This document shows, piece by piece, positions 16,614 to 27,875 of a DNA stretch of 29,327 bases (the stretch's first letter is position 1; each line of letters opens with the position of its first letter). The notes under the pieces are model-generated. The model was not told the DNA's origin and made no database searches. It saw only the letters and a list, made by a program, of their open reading frames with translations. The stretch covers positions 1 through 29,327 of the forward strand of contig JAEYZI010000051.1 of assembly GCA_023428065.1 (NCBI GenBank), written 5' to 3'. This DNA is from Actinomycetes bacterium. Its GTDB lineage: Bacteria; Actinomycetota; Actinomycetes; Actinomycetales; Microbacteriaceae. Position numbers and translations under genes: made by a program.

Positions 16614-17621
16614 TTAGAGGCGCTCGGCGACGTACTCGGTGAGATCGACGAGGCGGTTCGAGTAGCCCCACTCGTTGTCGTACCAGGACGACAGCTTCAC
16701 CTGGTCGCCGATGACGCGCAGCAGGCCGGCGTCGAAGATCGACGAGTGCGGGTCGGTGACGATGTCGCTCGAGACGATCTCGTCCTCCGTGTACTTGAGG
16801 ATGCCCTTGAGCTTGCCCTCGGCCGCCTCCTTGTAGACCGCCTTGATCTCGTCGACGGTCGCCGACTTGGTCGCGGTGACCGTGAGGTCGGTGATCGAGC
16901 CGGTCGGCACCGGCACGCGGAGCGCGAAGCCGTCGAGCTTGCCGACGAGCTCCGGGAGCACGAGGCCGATGGCCTTCGCGGCGCCCGTGGAGGTCGGCAC
17001 GATGTTGATCGCGGCGGCACGCGCGCGGCGCAGGTCGCTGTGCGGGCCGTCCTGCAGGTTCTGGTCGGCGGTGTAGGCGTGCACGGTCGTCATGAGGCCG
17101 CGCTCGATGCCGAAGGCGTCGTTGAACACCTTCGCGAGCGGCGCGAGGCAGTTCGTGGTGCACGACGCGTTCGAGATGATGTTGTGCTTCTCGGGGTCGT
17201 AGCTGTCCTCGTTGACGCCCATGACGAACGTCGCGTCCTCGCCCGTCGCGGGGGCCGAGATGAGCACCTTCTTCGCGCCGCCGCCGTCGATGTGCTTGCG
17301 GGCGTCGGCGGCCTTCGTGAAGCGGCCGGTCGACTCGATGACGATGTCGACGCCGTAGTCCGACCACGGGAGGGCGGCGGGGTCGCGCTCCTCGAACACG
17401 CGGATGGCCTTGCCGTTCACGACGATGTTCTCGTCGTCGTACTCGACCTCGGCACCGAGACGACCCGTGATCGAGTCGTACTTGAGAAGGTGCGCGAGCG
17501 TCTTGTTGTCCGTGAGGTCATTCACGGCGACGATCTCGAGGTCGCTCCCCTGGGCGAGGGCGGCGCGGAAGTAGTTGCGACCGATCCGGCCGAAGCCGTT
17601 GATGCCGATCTTGACGGACAC
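16614..17621 (-). CDS. gap: Glyceraldehyde-3-phosphate dehydrogenase, type I (NAD-dependent)
   Basis: Phosphorylating GAPDH of 335 residues. GFGRIGR at 10-16 is the dinucleotide fold, and the aspartate in VNDLTD (residue 35) favours NAD over NADP. The catalytic cysteine is C154 in NASCTTNCLAP and the activating histidine is H181 in TVHAYTADQ. WYDNEWGYSNR is near the C-terminus. The start is GTG 17621, with AAGGAGAA five bases upstream; the frame stays open further upstream, but that part has no GAPDH character. First gene of gap-pgk-tpiA, about 95 bases after sodA and past a strong hairpin. Confidence 0.98.
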   Translation of the reverse strand: MSVKIGINGFGRIGRNYFRAALAQGSDLEIVAVNDLTDNKTLAHLLKYDSITGRLGAEVEYDDENIVVNGKAIRVFEERDPAALPWSDYGVDIVIESTGRFTKAADARKHIDGGGAKKVLISAPATGEDATFVMGVNEDSYDPEKHNIISNASCTTNCLAPLAKVFNDAFGIERGLMTTVHAYTADQNLQDGPHSDLRRARAAAINIVPTSTGAAKAIGLVLPELVGKLDGFALRVPVPTGSITDLTVTATKSATVDEIKAVYKEAAEGKLKGILKYTEDEIVSSDIVTDPHSSIFDAGLLRVIGDQVKLSSWYDNEWGYSNRLVDLTEYVAERL

Positions 17622-17679
17622 GAGTTCTCCTTGGTGAGCGCGGGGCTCGATGTGTCTGGTGTGTGGGGGTGAGAGCGGC

Positions 17680-17709
17680 ACGCGGCCGGGGCGCGGGCCC
17701 CGGCCGCGT
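17680..17709 (-). terminator. Perfect 13-bp GC hairpin after sodA
   Basis: The arms 17680-17692 and 17697-17709 are exact reverse complements with a GCGG loop on the plus strand. The hairpin starts eight bases after the sodA stop (minus-strand direction) and precedes gap. No T tract follows, but the stability and position fit a GC-rich terminator or a 3'-end stabiliser separating sodA from gap. Confidence 0.7.
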
Positions 17710-17716
17710 CGCCTGG

Positions 17717-18343
17717 CTACGACAGTAGCAGCAGGCCCGCGGCGCCCGAGCGCGCGGCCTCGAAGCGAGCAGCCGCATCCGCCCAGTTGGCGATGTTCCA
17801 GAAGGCCTTGACGTAGTCCGCCTTGACGTTGACGTAGTCGAGGTAGAACGCGTGTTCCCACATGTCGAGCTGCAGGATGGGCGTGATGCCGAGCGGCGTG
17901 TTGTTCTGCTGGTCGTAGAGCTGGTGGACGAGCAGGCGGGAGCCCACCGGGTCCCACGCGAGCACGGCCCAGCCGGAGCCCTGGAGGCTGTTCGCCGCGG
18001 CGCTGAACTGGCCGACGAACTTGTCGAACGAGCCGAAGTACTCGTCGATCGCGGCGGCGAGCTCGCCGACCGGCTTGTCGCCCCCGTCCGGCGAGAGGTT
18101 CTTCCAGAAGATGGAGTGGTTGACGTGGCCGCCCAGGTGGAAGGCGAGGTCCTTCTCGAGCTTCGGGATGTTGGTGAAGTCACCCGAGTCGCGGGCCTCC
18201 TCGAGCTTCTCGAGGGCGGTGTTCGCGCCCGCGACGTAGGCCGCGTGGTGCTTGTCGTGGTGCAGCTCCATGATGCGCGCGCTGATGCTCGGCTCGAGCG
18301 CTGCGTAGTCGTAGGGCAGATCCGGGAGGCTGTAGACGGCCAT
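17717..18343 (-). CDS. sodA: Superoxide dismutase (Fe/Mn family, probably Mn)
   Basis: Converts superoxide to hydrogen peroxide and oxygen (208 residues). The metal ligands of the family can be placed: H28 in MELHHDKHH, H76 in HVNHSIFW, and D160 and H164 in the signature DMWEHAFY. GSGWAVLAWD (around 122-131) is also typical. Residues around QQNNTPLG favour manganese, though cambialistic enzymes cannot be excluded by eye. The start is ATG 18343 with AAGGAG upstream. No signal peptide, so cytoplasmic. It lies 39 bases after whiA. Confidence 0.96.
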   Translation of the reverse strand: MAVYSLPDLPYDYAALEPSISARIMELHHDKHHAAYVAGANTALEKLEEARDSGDFTNIPKLEKDLAFHLGGHVNHSIFWKNLSPDGGDKPVGELAAAIDEYFGSFDKFVGQFSAAANSLQGSGWAVLAWDPVGSRLLVHQLYDQQNNTPLGITPILQLDMWEHAFYLDYVNVKADYVKAFWNIANWADAAARFEAARSGAAGLLLLS

Positions 18344-18382
18344 GGGTTCTCCTTCTTTCCTTCTGTGAGGTCCGCGCCCGGG

Positions 18383-19357
18383 CTACTCGTCGTACTCGGG
18401 CGGCAGGTTCGCGTCGGTGCCGGGCACGCCGAGCTCGACGGCGCGCTTGTCGGCCATTGCGAGCAGGCGGCGGATGCGGCCGGCGACCGCATCCTTGGTC
18501 ATGGGCGGGTCGGCGAAATGGCCGAGCTCGTCGAGGCTCGCGTCGCGGTGGCCGAGGCGCAGCTCGCCCGCGTAGCGCAGGTGGTCGGGCACCTCGTCGC
18601 CGAGGATCTCGAGGGCGCGCTCGACGCGCGCGCACGCCGCGACGGCCGCCTGCGCGGATCGGCGCAGGTTCGCGTCGTCGAAGTTCACGAGGCGGTTGGC
18701 GGTGGCGCGCACCTCGCGGCGCTGACGCAGCTCCTCCCACGCGGCGACCGCCTCTGCGGCGCCCATGAGGCGCAGCATCGCGGCGATCGCCTCGCCCTCG
18801 CGGATGACCACGCGGTGGACGCCGCGCACCTCGCGCGCCTTGGCCGGGATGCGCAGTCGACCGGCGGCGCCGACGAGCGCCATCGCGGCCTCGTTGCCCG
18901 GGCAGACGACCTCGAGCGCGGCGGAACGGCCGGGGTCGGTCAGCGTGCCCCGCGCGAGGAAGGCGCCGCGCCAGATGGCGGCGAGGTCCTCGCGGTTGCC
19001 CGTCGTGAGGCGGTTGGGGAGGCCGCGGATGGGGCGGCGGCGTGCATCGAGGAGACCGGTCTGGCGGGCGAGGGTCTCGCCGCCGTCGACGACGCGCACG
19101 ACGTAGCTCGCTCCCTTGCCGGGACCCGAGCTGATGACCTTGCCCTCGGAGCGGACGCCGTACAGCTCGGCGAGGTCGCGGCGCACGCGCTTCGCGACCT
19201 TTTGGGAGTCGAGCTCCGCCTCGACCGCGATGCGGCCGGAGATGATGTGCAGGCCCCCTGAGAACCGCAGGAGCGCCGCGAGCTCCGCCGCGCGCACGCT
19301 CGTCTTGGCGACCTCGACGGCGACGAGCTCGTCCTTCACGTCCGCCGTCAATGCCAC
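18383..19357 (-). CDS. whiA: WhiA family DNA-binding regulator
   Basis: WhiA (324 residues) controls sporulation septation with WhiB in Streptomyces and affects division in other Gram-positives. Its N-terminal half resembles a LAGLIDADG homing endonuclease without activity; the C-terminal half is a helix-turn-helix (LDELGHFADPPMTKDAVAGR, around residues 276-295). The N-terminus MALTADVKDELVAVEV and the RAAELAALLRFSGGLHI segment are characteristic. The start is GTG 19357, with GAGG upstream. It follows rapZ after 39 bases. In a non-sporulating actinobacterium its role is probably division or growth; that is inference. Confidence 0.95.
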   Translation of the reverse strand: MALTADVKDELVAVEVAKTSVRAAELAALLRFSGGLHIISGRIAVEAELDSQKVAKRVRRDLAELYGVRSEGKVISSGPGKGASYVVRVVDGGETLARQTGLLDARRRPIRGLPNRLTTGNREDLAAIWRGAFLARGTLTDPGRSAALEVVCPGNEAAMALVGAAGRLRIPAKAREVRGVHRVVIREGEAIAAMLRLMGAAEAVAAWEELRQRREVRATANRLVNFDDANLRRSAQAAVAACARVERALEILGDEVPDHLRYAGELRLGHRDASLDELGHFADPPMTKDAVAGRIRRLLAMADKRAVELGVPGTDANLPPEYDE

Positions 19358-19396
19358 GCGCCCATCCTCGTTCCTCGTCCCTGTGCCGTCGTCATG

Positions 19397-20269
19397 TCAC
19401 TCGCGTCCGAGATCGCGATGCCGCACCGTGACCGAGACCCCGGGGAGCGCGCGGAGGCGGCGCGCCACCTCCTCGGCGACCGCAACGGAGCGGTGCTTGC
19501 CGCCCGTGCATCCCATGGCGATCGTAGCGTGACGCTTGTTCTCCCGCCGGTAGCCGTCTGCCACCGCGGTGAGGGCTGCCACGTAGTGTTCGACGAACTC
19601 GGGTGCGTCCGGCTGGCTCAGCACGTAGTCGCTCACGCGCTCGTCGAGGCCCGTGAGGGGGGCGAGCTCCGGCACCCAGAAGGGGTTGGGGAGGAAGCGC
19701 AGATCGGCGACCATGTCGGCGTCGGGCGGCAACCCGTACTTGAAACCGAAGCTCATGACCGTGAGCTTGAGCGACGGCGCGGATTCCTCGCCGAAGAGCT
19801 CGGCGACGCGCGTCGCGAGCTGGTGGATGTTGAGGTCGGTCGTGTCGATCACGAGGTCGCTCTGCTCGCGCAGGCCCGCCATGCGGGTGCGCTCGGCGAC
19901 GATGCCGTCGAGCAGGGTGCCGTCGCCCTGCAGCGGGTGCGGGCGACGAACCTGCTCGAAGCGCCGCACGAGTGCGGCGTCCGTCGCGTCGAGGAAGACG
20001 AGACGGGCCTCGCTCGTGGCGCGGAGGTCCTCGATGGTGTGCTGCGCGTCGGCGAAGAGCCGCCCACCGCGCACGTCGATGACGGCCGCGATCTTGGGGA
20101 TCGCCTCGCCCGTGTGGGCGCCGAGGTCGACGAGGGGGCGCAGCATCTGGGGCGGAAGGTTGTCGACGACGTACCAGCCGAGGTCCTCGAGGGCGTTGGC
20201 GACCGTCGAGCGACCCGCCCCGGACATGCCGGTCACGATGAGCATCTCGCGTGCGTTCGCGTCGCTCAT
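19397..20269 (-). CDS. rapZ: RapZ/YvcJ family nucleotide-binding protein
   Basis: A 290-residue P-loop protein. The Walker A GMSGAGRST is at residues 14-22, followed by the family segments VVDNLPPQML (about 34-43), DVRGGRLF and the C-terminal IAMGCTGGKHRSVA. In E. coli RapZ is an RNA adaptor for small RNAs; in Gram-positives YvcJ binds and hydrolyses nucleotides, and its target is less clear. The start is ATG 20269, overlapping the uvrC stop by four bases (ATGA). Many actinobacteria have yvcK between rapZ and whiA; it is absent here. Confidence 0.95.
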   Translation of the reverse strand: MSDANAREMLIVTGMSGAGRSTVANALEDLGWYVVDNLPPQMLRPLVDLGAHTGEAIPKIAAVIDVRGGRLFADAQHTIEDLRATSEARLVFLDATDAALVRRFEQVRRPHPLQGDGTLLDGIVAERTRMAGLREQSDLVIDTTDLNIHQLATRVAELFGEESAPSLKLTVMSFGFKYGLPPDADMVADLRFLPNPFWVPELAPLTGLDERVSDYVLSQPDAPEFVEHYVAALTAVADGYRRENKRHATIAMGCTGGKHRSVAVAEEVARRLRALPGVSVTVRHRDLGRE

Positions 20270-22185
20270 GCCTCGTCTTCCTGCTCGTCCGGGTTGCCGG
20301 CGCCCTCGACGGGCACCGATCCCAGCCTAGCGACGACGGCGGCCGCGAGTTGCGGCCCGATGCCCCGGACGCCGGCGATCTCCTCGGCGGTCGCAGCGCG
20401 CAGGCGGCGCACCGAGCCGAAGTGCCGCAGGAGCTCCTTGGAGCGCGCGGGGCCGAGCCCCGGGATCTCGGAGAGCACCGTGCCGATGTCCGCGCGGCGC
20501 TTCTGCCGTTGGAAGGTGATCGCGAAGCGGTGCGCCTCGTCGCGGATGCGCTGCAGCAGGAAGAGGGCCTCGCTGCCGCGCGGGAGGATGACGGGGAACT
20601 CGTCGTCGGGCACCCACACCTCCTCGAGGCGCTTTGCGAGCCCGACGAGCGGGATGTCGATGCCGAGCTCGTCGAGCACGGCGGCCGCCGCCTGCACCTG
20701 CGGCTGCCCGCCGTCGACGATGATGAGGCCGGGACGGTACGCGAAGCGGCGCTTCGGGCGCGTGCCCTCCTCACCCTCCGGGGCGTCGTCCTCCTCGAGG
20801 CGCACGAGCCGACGGCGCAGCACCTGCGCGAGCGACTCGGTGTCGTCGACGGTTCCGTTGACCGCGAACTTGCGGTAGTCGCTCTTCTTGGGGAGCCCGT
20901 CCTCGAACACCACCATGGAGGCGACGACGTTCGTGCCTCCGAGGTGCGAGACGTCGTAGCACTCCATGCGCAGGGGCGCCTCGGCGAGCCCGAGCGCCTC
21001 CTGCAGTTCGGTGAGCGCCCGCGAGCGTGCGACGTAATCCGCCGTGCGCCGGGTCTTGTACAGGGCGAGCGCCTGCTTCGCATTGAGCGTCGCCGTCTGG
21101 AGCACGGCGGCCTTATCGCCGCGCTGCGCGGTCTTGAGCGTGACGGACCCGCGTTCGCGTCGCCCGGCGAGCCACTGCTCGAGCGCCGCCGCGTCGTCGG
21201 GGAGCACGGGAACCACGATCTCGCGCGGCGGCGGCTCGGTCTCGTATGCCGTCTCGAGCACCGACTCGACGAGCTCCCCTGAGGTGATGTCGAGCTCCTT
21301 GTCGACGACCCAGCTGCGCACACCGCGGATGCGACCGCCGCGCACCGTGAACTGCTGGACGGCGGCCGCGAGCTCGTCCTCCTCGATGCCGAAAACGTCG
21401 AGGTCGGTCCCGTCGGGAAGCACGACAGCGCTCTTGTCGAGCACGTTCTCGAGCGCCTGGATGCGGTCGCGGATCTTCGCGGCGCGCTCGTACTCGAACG
21501 CGTTCGCGGCGTCCTTCATCTCCCGCTGCAGGAGGGCGATGACGCTGCGGTCGTGGCTCGCCATGAACGAGACGAACTGATCGACGATCTCGCGATGCTC
21601 CTCGATCGAGACCTTGTGCGAGCAGGGGCCCCCGCAGCGACCGATCTGCCCGGGGAAGCACGGGCGGCCCGTCTGCATCGCGCGCTTGTAGCTGCCGTCC
21701 GAGCACGTGCGGATCGGGAACGCCTTGATCATGAGGTCGATGGTCTCCCGTACGGCCCAGACCTTCGGGTACGGGCCGAAGTACCGTGCCCCCGGGATGC
21801 GGCGGTTGCGGGTGACCATGACGCGCGGCGCCTCATCGGCGAGCGTCACGACGAGGTAGGGGTAGCTCTTGTCGTCGCGGAACTTGACGTTGTACGGCGG
21901 GGAGAACTCCTTGATCCAGGTGTACTCGAGCTGGAGCGCCTCCACGTCGCTCGCGACGACGGTCCACTCCACCTGGGATGCCGACAGCACCATATGTCGG
22001 GTGCGCTCGTGCAGGCTGCGGAGCGGTTGGAAATAGTTGGCGAGCCGCTGGCGGAGGTTGACGGCCTTGCCCACGTAGAGGATGCGCCCGGAGGCATCCG
22101 AGAACCGGTAGACACCCGGCGCGGTCGGGATCTCCCCCGGCTTCGGGCGCCAGGGCAGCACGTCCGCGCGCGACGCGGAGGCCAC
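20266..22185 (-). CDS. uvrC: Excinuclease ABC subunit C
   Basis: UvrC (639 residues) makes both incisions in nucleotide excision repair after UvrA/UvrB damage loading. Domains: N-terminal GIY-YIG nuclease (GVYRF and ILYVGKAVNLRQRL, about residues 24-50), a UVR helical motif that contacts UvrB (FEYERAAKIRDRIQALE, about 216-232), the RNase H-like endonuclease (YDVSHLGGTNVVASMVVFE, around 420), and two C-terminal helix-hairpin-helix motifs (IPGLGPARSKELL and VRGIGPQLAAAVV). The start is GTG 22185, two bases after the uvrA stop. Confidence 0.97.
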   Translation of the reverse strand: MASASRADVLPWRPKPGEIPTAPGVYRFSDASGRILYVGKAVNLRQRLANYFQPLRSLHERTRHMVLSASQVEWTVVASDVEALQLEYTWIKEFSPPYNVKFRDDKSYPYLVVTLADEAPRVMVTRNRRIPGARYFGPYPKVWAVRETIDLMIKAFPIRTCSDGSYKRAMQTGRPCFPGQIGRCGGPCSHKVSIEEHREIVDQFVSFMASHDRSVIALLQREMKDAANAFEYERAAKIRDRIQALENVLDKSAVVLPDGTDLDVFGIEEDELAAAVQQFTVRGGRIRGVRSWVVDKELDITSGELVESVLETAYETEPPPREIVVPVLPDDAAALEQWLAGRRERGSVTLKTAQRGDKAAVLQTATLNAKQALALYKTRRTADYVARSRALTELQEALGLAEAPLRMECYDVSHLGGTNVVASMVVFEDGLPKKSDYRKFAVNGTVDDTESLAQVLRRRLVRLEEDDAPEGEEGTRPKRRFAYRPGLIIVDGGQPQVQAAAAVLDELGIDIPLVGLAKRLEEVWVPDDEFPVILPRGSEALFLLQRIRDEAHRFAITFQRQKRRADIGTVLSEIPGLGPARSKELLRHFGSVRRLRAATAEEIAGVRGIGPQLAAAVVARLGSVPVEGAGNPDEQEDEA

Positions 22186-22187
22186 GC

Positions 22188-25088
<2,901 letters not shown>

Positions 25089-25091
<3 letters not shown>

Positions 25092-25104
25092 TGAACGGAT
25101 TCTA
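25089..25104 (-). promoter_or_regulatory. Candidate -10 box and leaderless start of uvrA
   Basis: TAGAAT (minus strand 25104-25099) lies seven bases before GTG 25091, the spacing expected if transcription starts at the G of the start codon. Neither GTG 25091 nor ATG 25121 has a good Shine-Dalgarno. Leaderless mRNAs are common in actinobacteria. No consensus -35 is visible. Confidence 0.45.
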
Positions 25105-25132
25105 CCGGCGGGCCCTGACATCCCGCCGGGCG

Positions 25133-27211
25133 TCAGCGGACGTGGCCCACCGACTCCATCTGCCGCAGTTCCTTCTTGAGCTCGGAGAGCTCGTCGCGCA
25201 GGCGCGCGGCCAGTTCGAACTTGAGCTCGCCGGCCGCCTGCAGCATCTGGTCGTTGAGGTCGGCGATGATCGTCTCGAGCTCCGCGGCGCCGGATGCGCC
25301 GACGCCCTCGCGACGCAGATTCGGCGTCGGCGCGCGGCGCTTCGAGCCGTCCTGGCCGCGCCGGCCCGCGAGCAGCTTCGCCGTGTCGGCCTCCTCGCGC
25401 GCGAGCACCTCGGTGATGTCGGCGATGCGCTTGCGCAGGGGCTGGGGGTCGATGCCGTGCTCGACGTTGTAGGCGATCTGCTTCTCGCGGCGACGGTTCG
25501 TCTCGTCGATCGCGAACCTCATCGAGTCGGTGAGCTGGTCCGCGTACATGTGCACCTCGCCCGAGACGTTGCGGGCCGCGCGCCCGATCGTCTGGATGAG
25601 CGAGGTCGAGCTGCGCAGGAAGCCCTCCTTGTCGGCGTCGAGGATCGCGACGAGCGACACCTCCGGCAGGTCGAGGCCCTCGCGCAGCAGGTTGATGCCG
25701 ACGAGCACGTCGTAGACCCCCGCGCGCAACTCGGTGAGGAGCTCCACGCGGCGCAGCGTGTCGACATCCGAGTGGAGGTAGCGCACACGCACGCCGGCCT
25801 CGGTGAGGTAGTCGGTGAGCTCCTCGGCCATCTTCTTCGTGAGCGTCGTGACGAGCACGCGCTCGTCGCGCTCGCTCCGCAGCCGGATCTCCTCGAGCAG
25901 GTCGTCGATCTGGCCCTTCGAGGGCTTGACGACGATCTGCGGGTCGACGAGCCCCGTGGGGCGGATGATCTGCTCGACGACTCCGTCGCCCATCGAGAGC
26001 TCGTAGCGGCCGGGCGTCGCCGAGAGGTAGACCTTCTGACCCACGCGGTCGAGGAACTCCTCCCAGCGCAGCGGGCGGTTGTCGAGCGCGCTCGGCAGAC
26101 GGAAGCCGTGCTCGACGAGCGTGCGCTTGCGGCTCGCGTCGCCCTCGTACATCGCACCGATCTGGGGCACGGTCACGTGCGACTCGTCGATCACGACGAG
26201 GAAGTCGTCGGGGAAGTAGTCGAGCAGCGTGTTGGGCGGCTGCCCCGGGAGGCGCCCGTCGATGTGCCGCGAGTAGTTCTCGATGCCGTTGCAGAAGCCG
26301 ATCTGCTCCATCATCTCGAGGTCGAAGCCCGTGCGCATGCGCAGGCGCTGCGCCTCGAGCAGCTTGCCCTGCTTCTCGAGCTCGGCGAGACGCTCCGCGA
26401 GCTCCTCCTTGATGGTGCGGATGGCGCGCTGCATCGACTCGGGGCTCGCGGCGTAGTGGGTGGCCGGGAAGATCGACACCGACTCCATCCGCTTCATGAC
26501 CTCGCCCGTGAGCGGGTGCAGGGCGTAGAGCGCCTCGATCTCGTCGCCGAACATCTCGATGCGCACCGCGAGCTCCTCGTAGACGGGGATGATCTCGATC
26601 GTGTCGCCGCGCACGCGGAACTTTCCGCGGGAGAAGTCGACGTCGTTGCGCTCGTACTGCATGTTGATGAAGGAGCGCACGAGCTTGTCGCGCGAGATGC
26701 GGTCGCCGACCTGGAGGGCGACCATCGCCCCGAGGTACTCCTCCGCGGCGCCGAGGCCGTAGATGCACGACACGGTCGACACGACGACGACGTCGCGGCG
26801 GCTGAGGAGGGAGTTGGTGGTCGAGTGCCGGAGCCGCTCGACCTCGGCGTTGATCGACGAGTCCTTCTCGATGAAGGTGTCGGTCTGCGGCACGTACGCC
26901 TCGGGCTGGTAGTAGTCGTAATAGCTCACGAAGTACTCGACCGCGTTGTTCGGCATGAGCTCGCGGAACTCGTTCGCGAGCTGCGCCGCGAGCGTCTTGT
27001 TGTGCGCGAGCACGAGGGTGGGCCGCTGCACCTGCTCGATGAGCCACGCCGTCGTCGCCGACTTGCCGGTGCCCGTCGCGCCGAGCAGCACGATGTCGCT
27101 CTCGCCCGCCTGGACGCGGTGCGCGAGCTCCGCGATGGCGGCGGGCTGATCGCCGCTCGGGGTGTACTCGGAGACGACCTCGAACGGACGCACGGAACGC
27201 GTCGGCTGCAT
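25133..27211 (-). CDS. uvrB: Excinuclease ABC subunit B
   Basis: UvrB (692 residues) verifies damage and recruits UvrC. The Walker A GATGTGKS is at residues 44-51; the beta-hairpin that clamps DNA is at about 97-118 (YYDYYQPEAYVPQTDTF); VVIDESHVTVPQIG is the DEAD-like helicase motif; the helicase C-lobe includes INLLREGLDLPEVSLVAILD and QTIGRAARN; a C-terminal UVR motif (LKFELAARLRDELSELKKEL) matches that of UvrC. The start is ATG 27211, with GGAG five bases upstream, nine bases after the coaE stop. Length and motifs are normal. Confidence 0.98.
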   Translation of the reverse strand: MQPTRSVRPFEVVSEYTPSGDQPAAIAELAHRVQAGESDIVLLGATGTGKSATTAWLIEQVQRPTLVLAHNKTLAAQLANEFRELMPNNAVEYFVSYYDYYQPEAYVPQTDTFIEKDSSINAEVERLRHSTTNSLLSRRDVVVVSTVSCIYGLGAAEEYLGAMVALQVGDRISRDKLVRSFINMQYERNDVDFSRGKFRVRGDTIEIIPVYEELAVRIEMFGDEIEALYALHPLTGEVMKRMESVSIFPATHYAASPESMQRAIRTIKEELAERLAELEKQGKLLEAQRLRMRTGFDLEMMEQIGFCNGIENYSRHIDGRLPGQPPNTLLDYFPDDFLVVIDESHVTVPQIGAMYEGDASRKRTLVEHGFRLPSALDNRPLRWEEFLDRVGQKVYLSATPGRYELSMGDGVVEQIIRPTGLVDPQIVVKPSKGQIDDLLEEIRLRSERDERVLVTTLTKKMAEELTDYLTEAGVRVRYLHSDVDTLRRVELLTELRAGVYDVLVGINLLREGLDLPEVSLVAILDADKEGFLRSSTSLIQTIGRAARNVSGEVHMYADQLTDSMRFAIDETNRRREKQIAYNVEHGIDPQPLRKRIADITEVLAREEADTAKLLAGRRGQDGSKRRAPTPNLRREGVGASGAAELETIIADLNDQMLQAAGELKFELAARLRDELSELKKELRQMESVGHVR

Positions 27212-27220
27212 GGCTCCAGC

Positions 27221-27838
27221 CTAGGCACGGCCTCCGACAGCTCGCAGGCTCGCCCACACCCGGTCGACCTGGGCGAGGGTGTCCTCGAGGGACCCGTTCG
27301 CGTCGATCACGATGTCCGCGATCGCGAGCCGCGCGGACTCGGGCGCCTGCGCCGCGACGCGCCGGCGCGCCTCCGCCTCGTCGAGGCCGCGGAGCTCGAC
27401 GAGGCGGCGCACGCGCGTCTCCTCCTCTGCCGAGACGGCGACGACGTGAGCGAACTCGTCCGCGCGTCCCTCCCCGCGCTCGTTCACGAGCAGCGGGACG
27501 TCGTACACGACGATCGCGGTGGGGTCGGCGGCGTGGGCGGCGTCGAACAGGGCGCGCGACCGCTCCCCTACCGCGGGATGGGTGATGGCGTTGAGCGTGC
27601 GCCGCGCCGCGTCGTCGGCGAAGACGATCGCCCCGAGGGCGGCGCGGTCGAGGCGCCCGTCGGGTGCGATGACATCCGGCCCGAACTCCTCGGCGATGCG
27701 GGCGAGGGCCGGGGTGCCCGGCTCGACGACCTCGCGGGCGATGGCATCCGCGTCCACGACGACGGCGCCGAGCGCGGCGAGCCTGCGGGCGACGGTCGAT
27801 TTGCCGGAGGCGATGCCTCCCGTGAGGGCGACGAGCAT
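27221..27838 (-). CDS. coaE: Dephospho-CoA kinase
   Basis: Last step of coenzyme A synthesis: phosphorylates the 3'-hydroxyl of dephospho-CoA (205 residues from ATG 27838). The P-loop GGIASGKST is at residues 7-15, VVDADAIAREVV (about 26-37) provides the catalytic aspartate, and ITHPAVGERSR and VYDVPLLVNE are family segments. The frame is open further upstream to 27925, but that would overlap the divergent DUF4126 gene and has no CoaE character. GGAGG sits only one base from ATG 27838, which is unusually close. First gene of coaE-uvrB-uvrA. Confidence 0.96.
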   Translation of the reverse strand: MLVALTGGIASGKSTVARRLAALGAVVVDADAIAREVVEPGTPALARIAEEFGPDVIAPDGRLDRAALGAIVFADDAARRTLNAITHPAVGERSRALFDAAHAADPTAIVVYDVPLLVNERGEGRADEFAHVVAVSAEEETRVRRLVELRGLDEAEARRRVAAQAPESARLAIADIVIDANGSLEDTLAQVDRVWASLRAVGGRA

Positions 27839-27859
27839 GCCTCCATCGTGGCAGGCGCG

Positions 27860-27875
27860 CACATAGCATGTCGGC
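27860..27875. promoter_or_regulatory. Overlapping divergent promoter candidates between coaE and the DUF4126 gene
   Basis: On the plus strand TAGCAT (27864-27869) is six bases before ATG 27876, a leaderless arrangement. On the minus strand TGCTATGTG (27868-27860) resembles an extended -10, giving a leader of about 14 bases for coaE. The two boxes overlap, so the promoters may compete. Neither has a clear -35. Confidence 0.35.
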
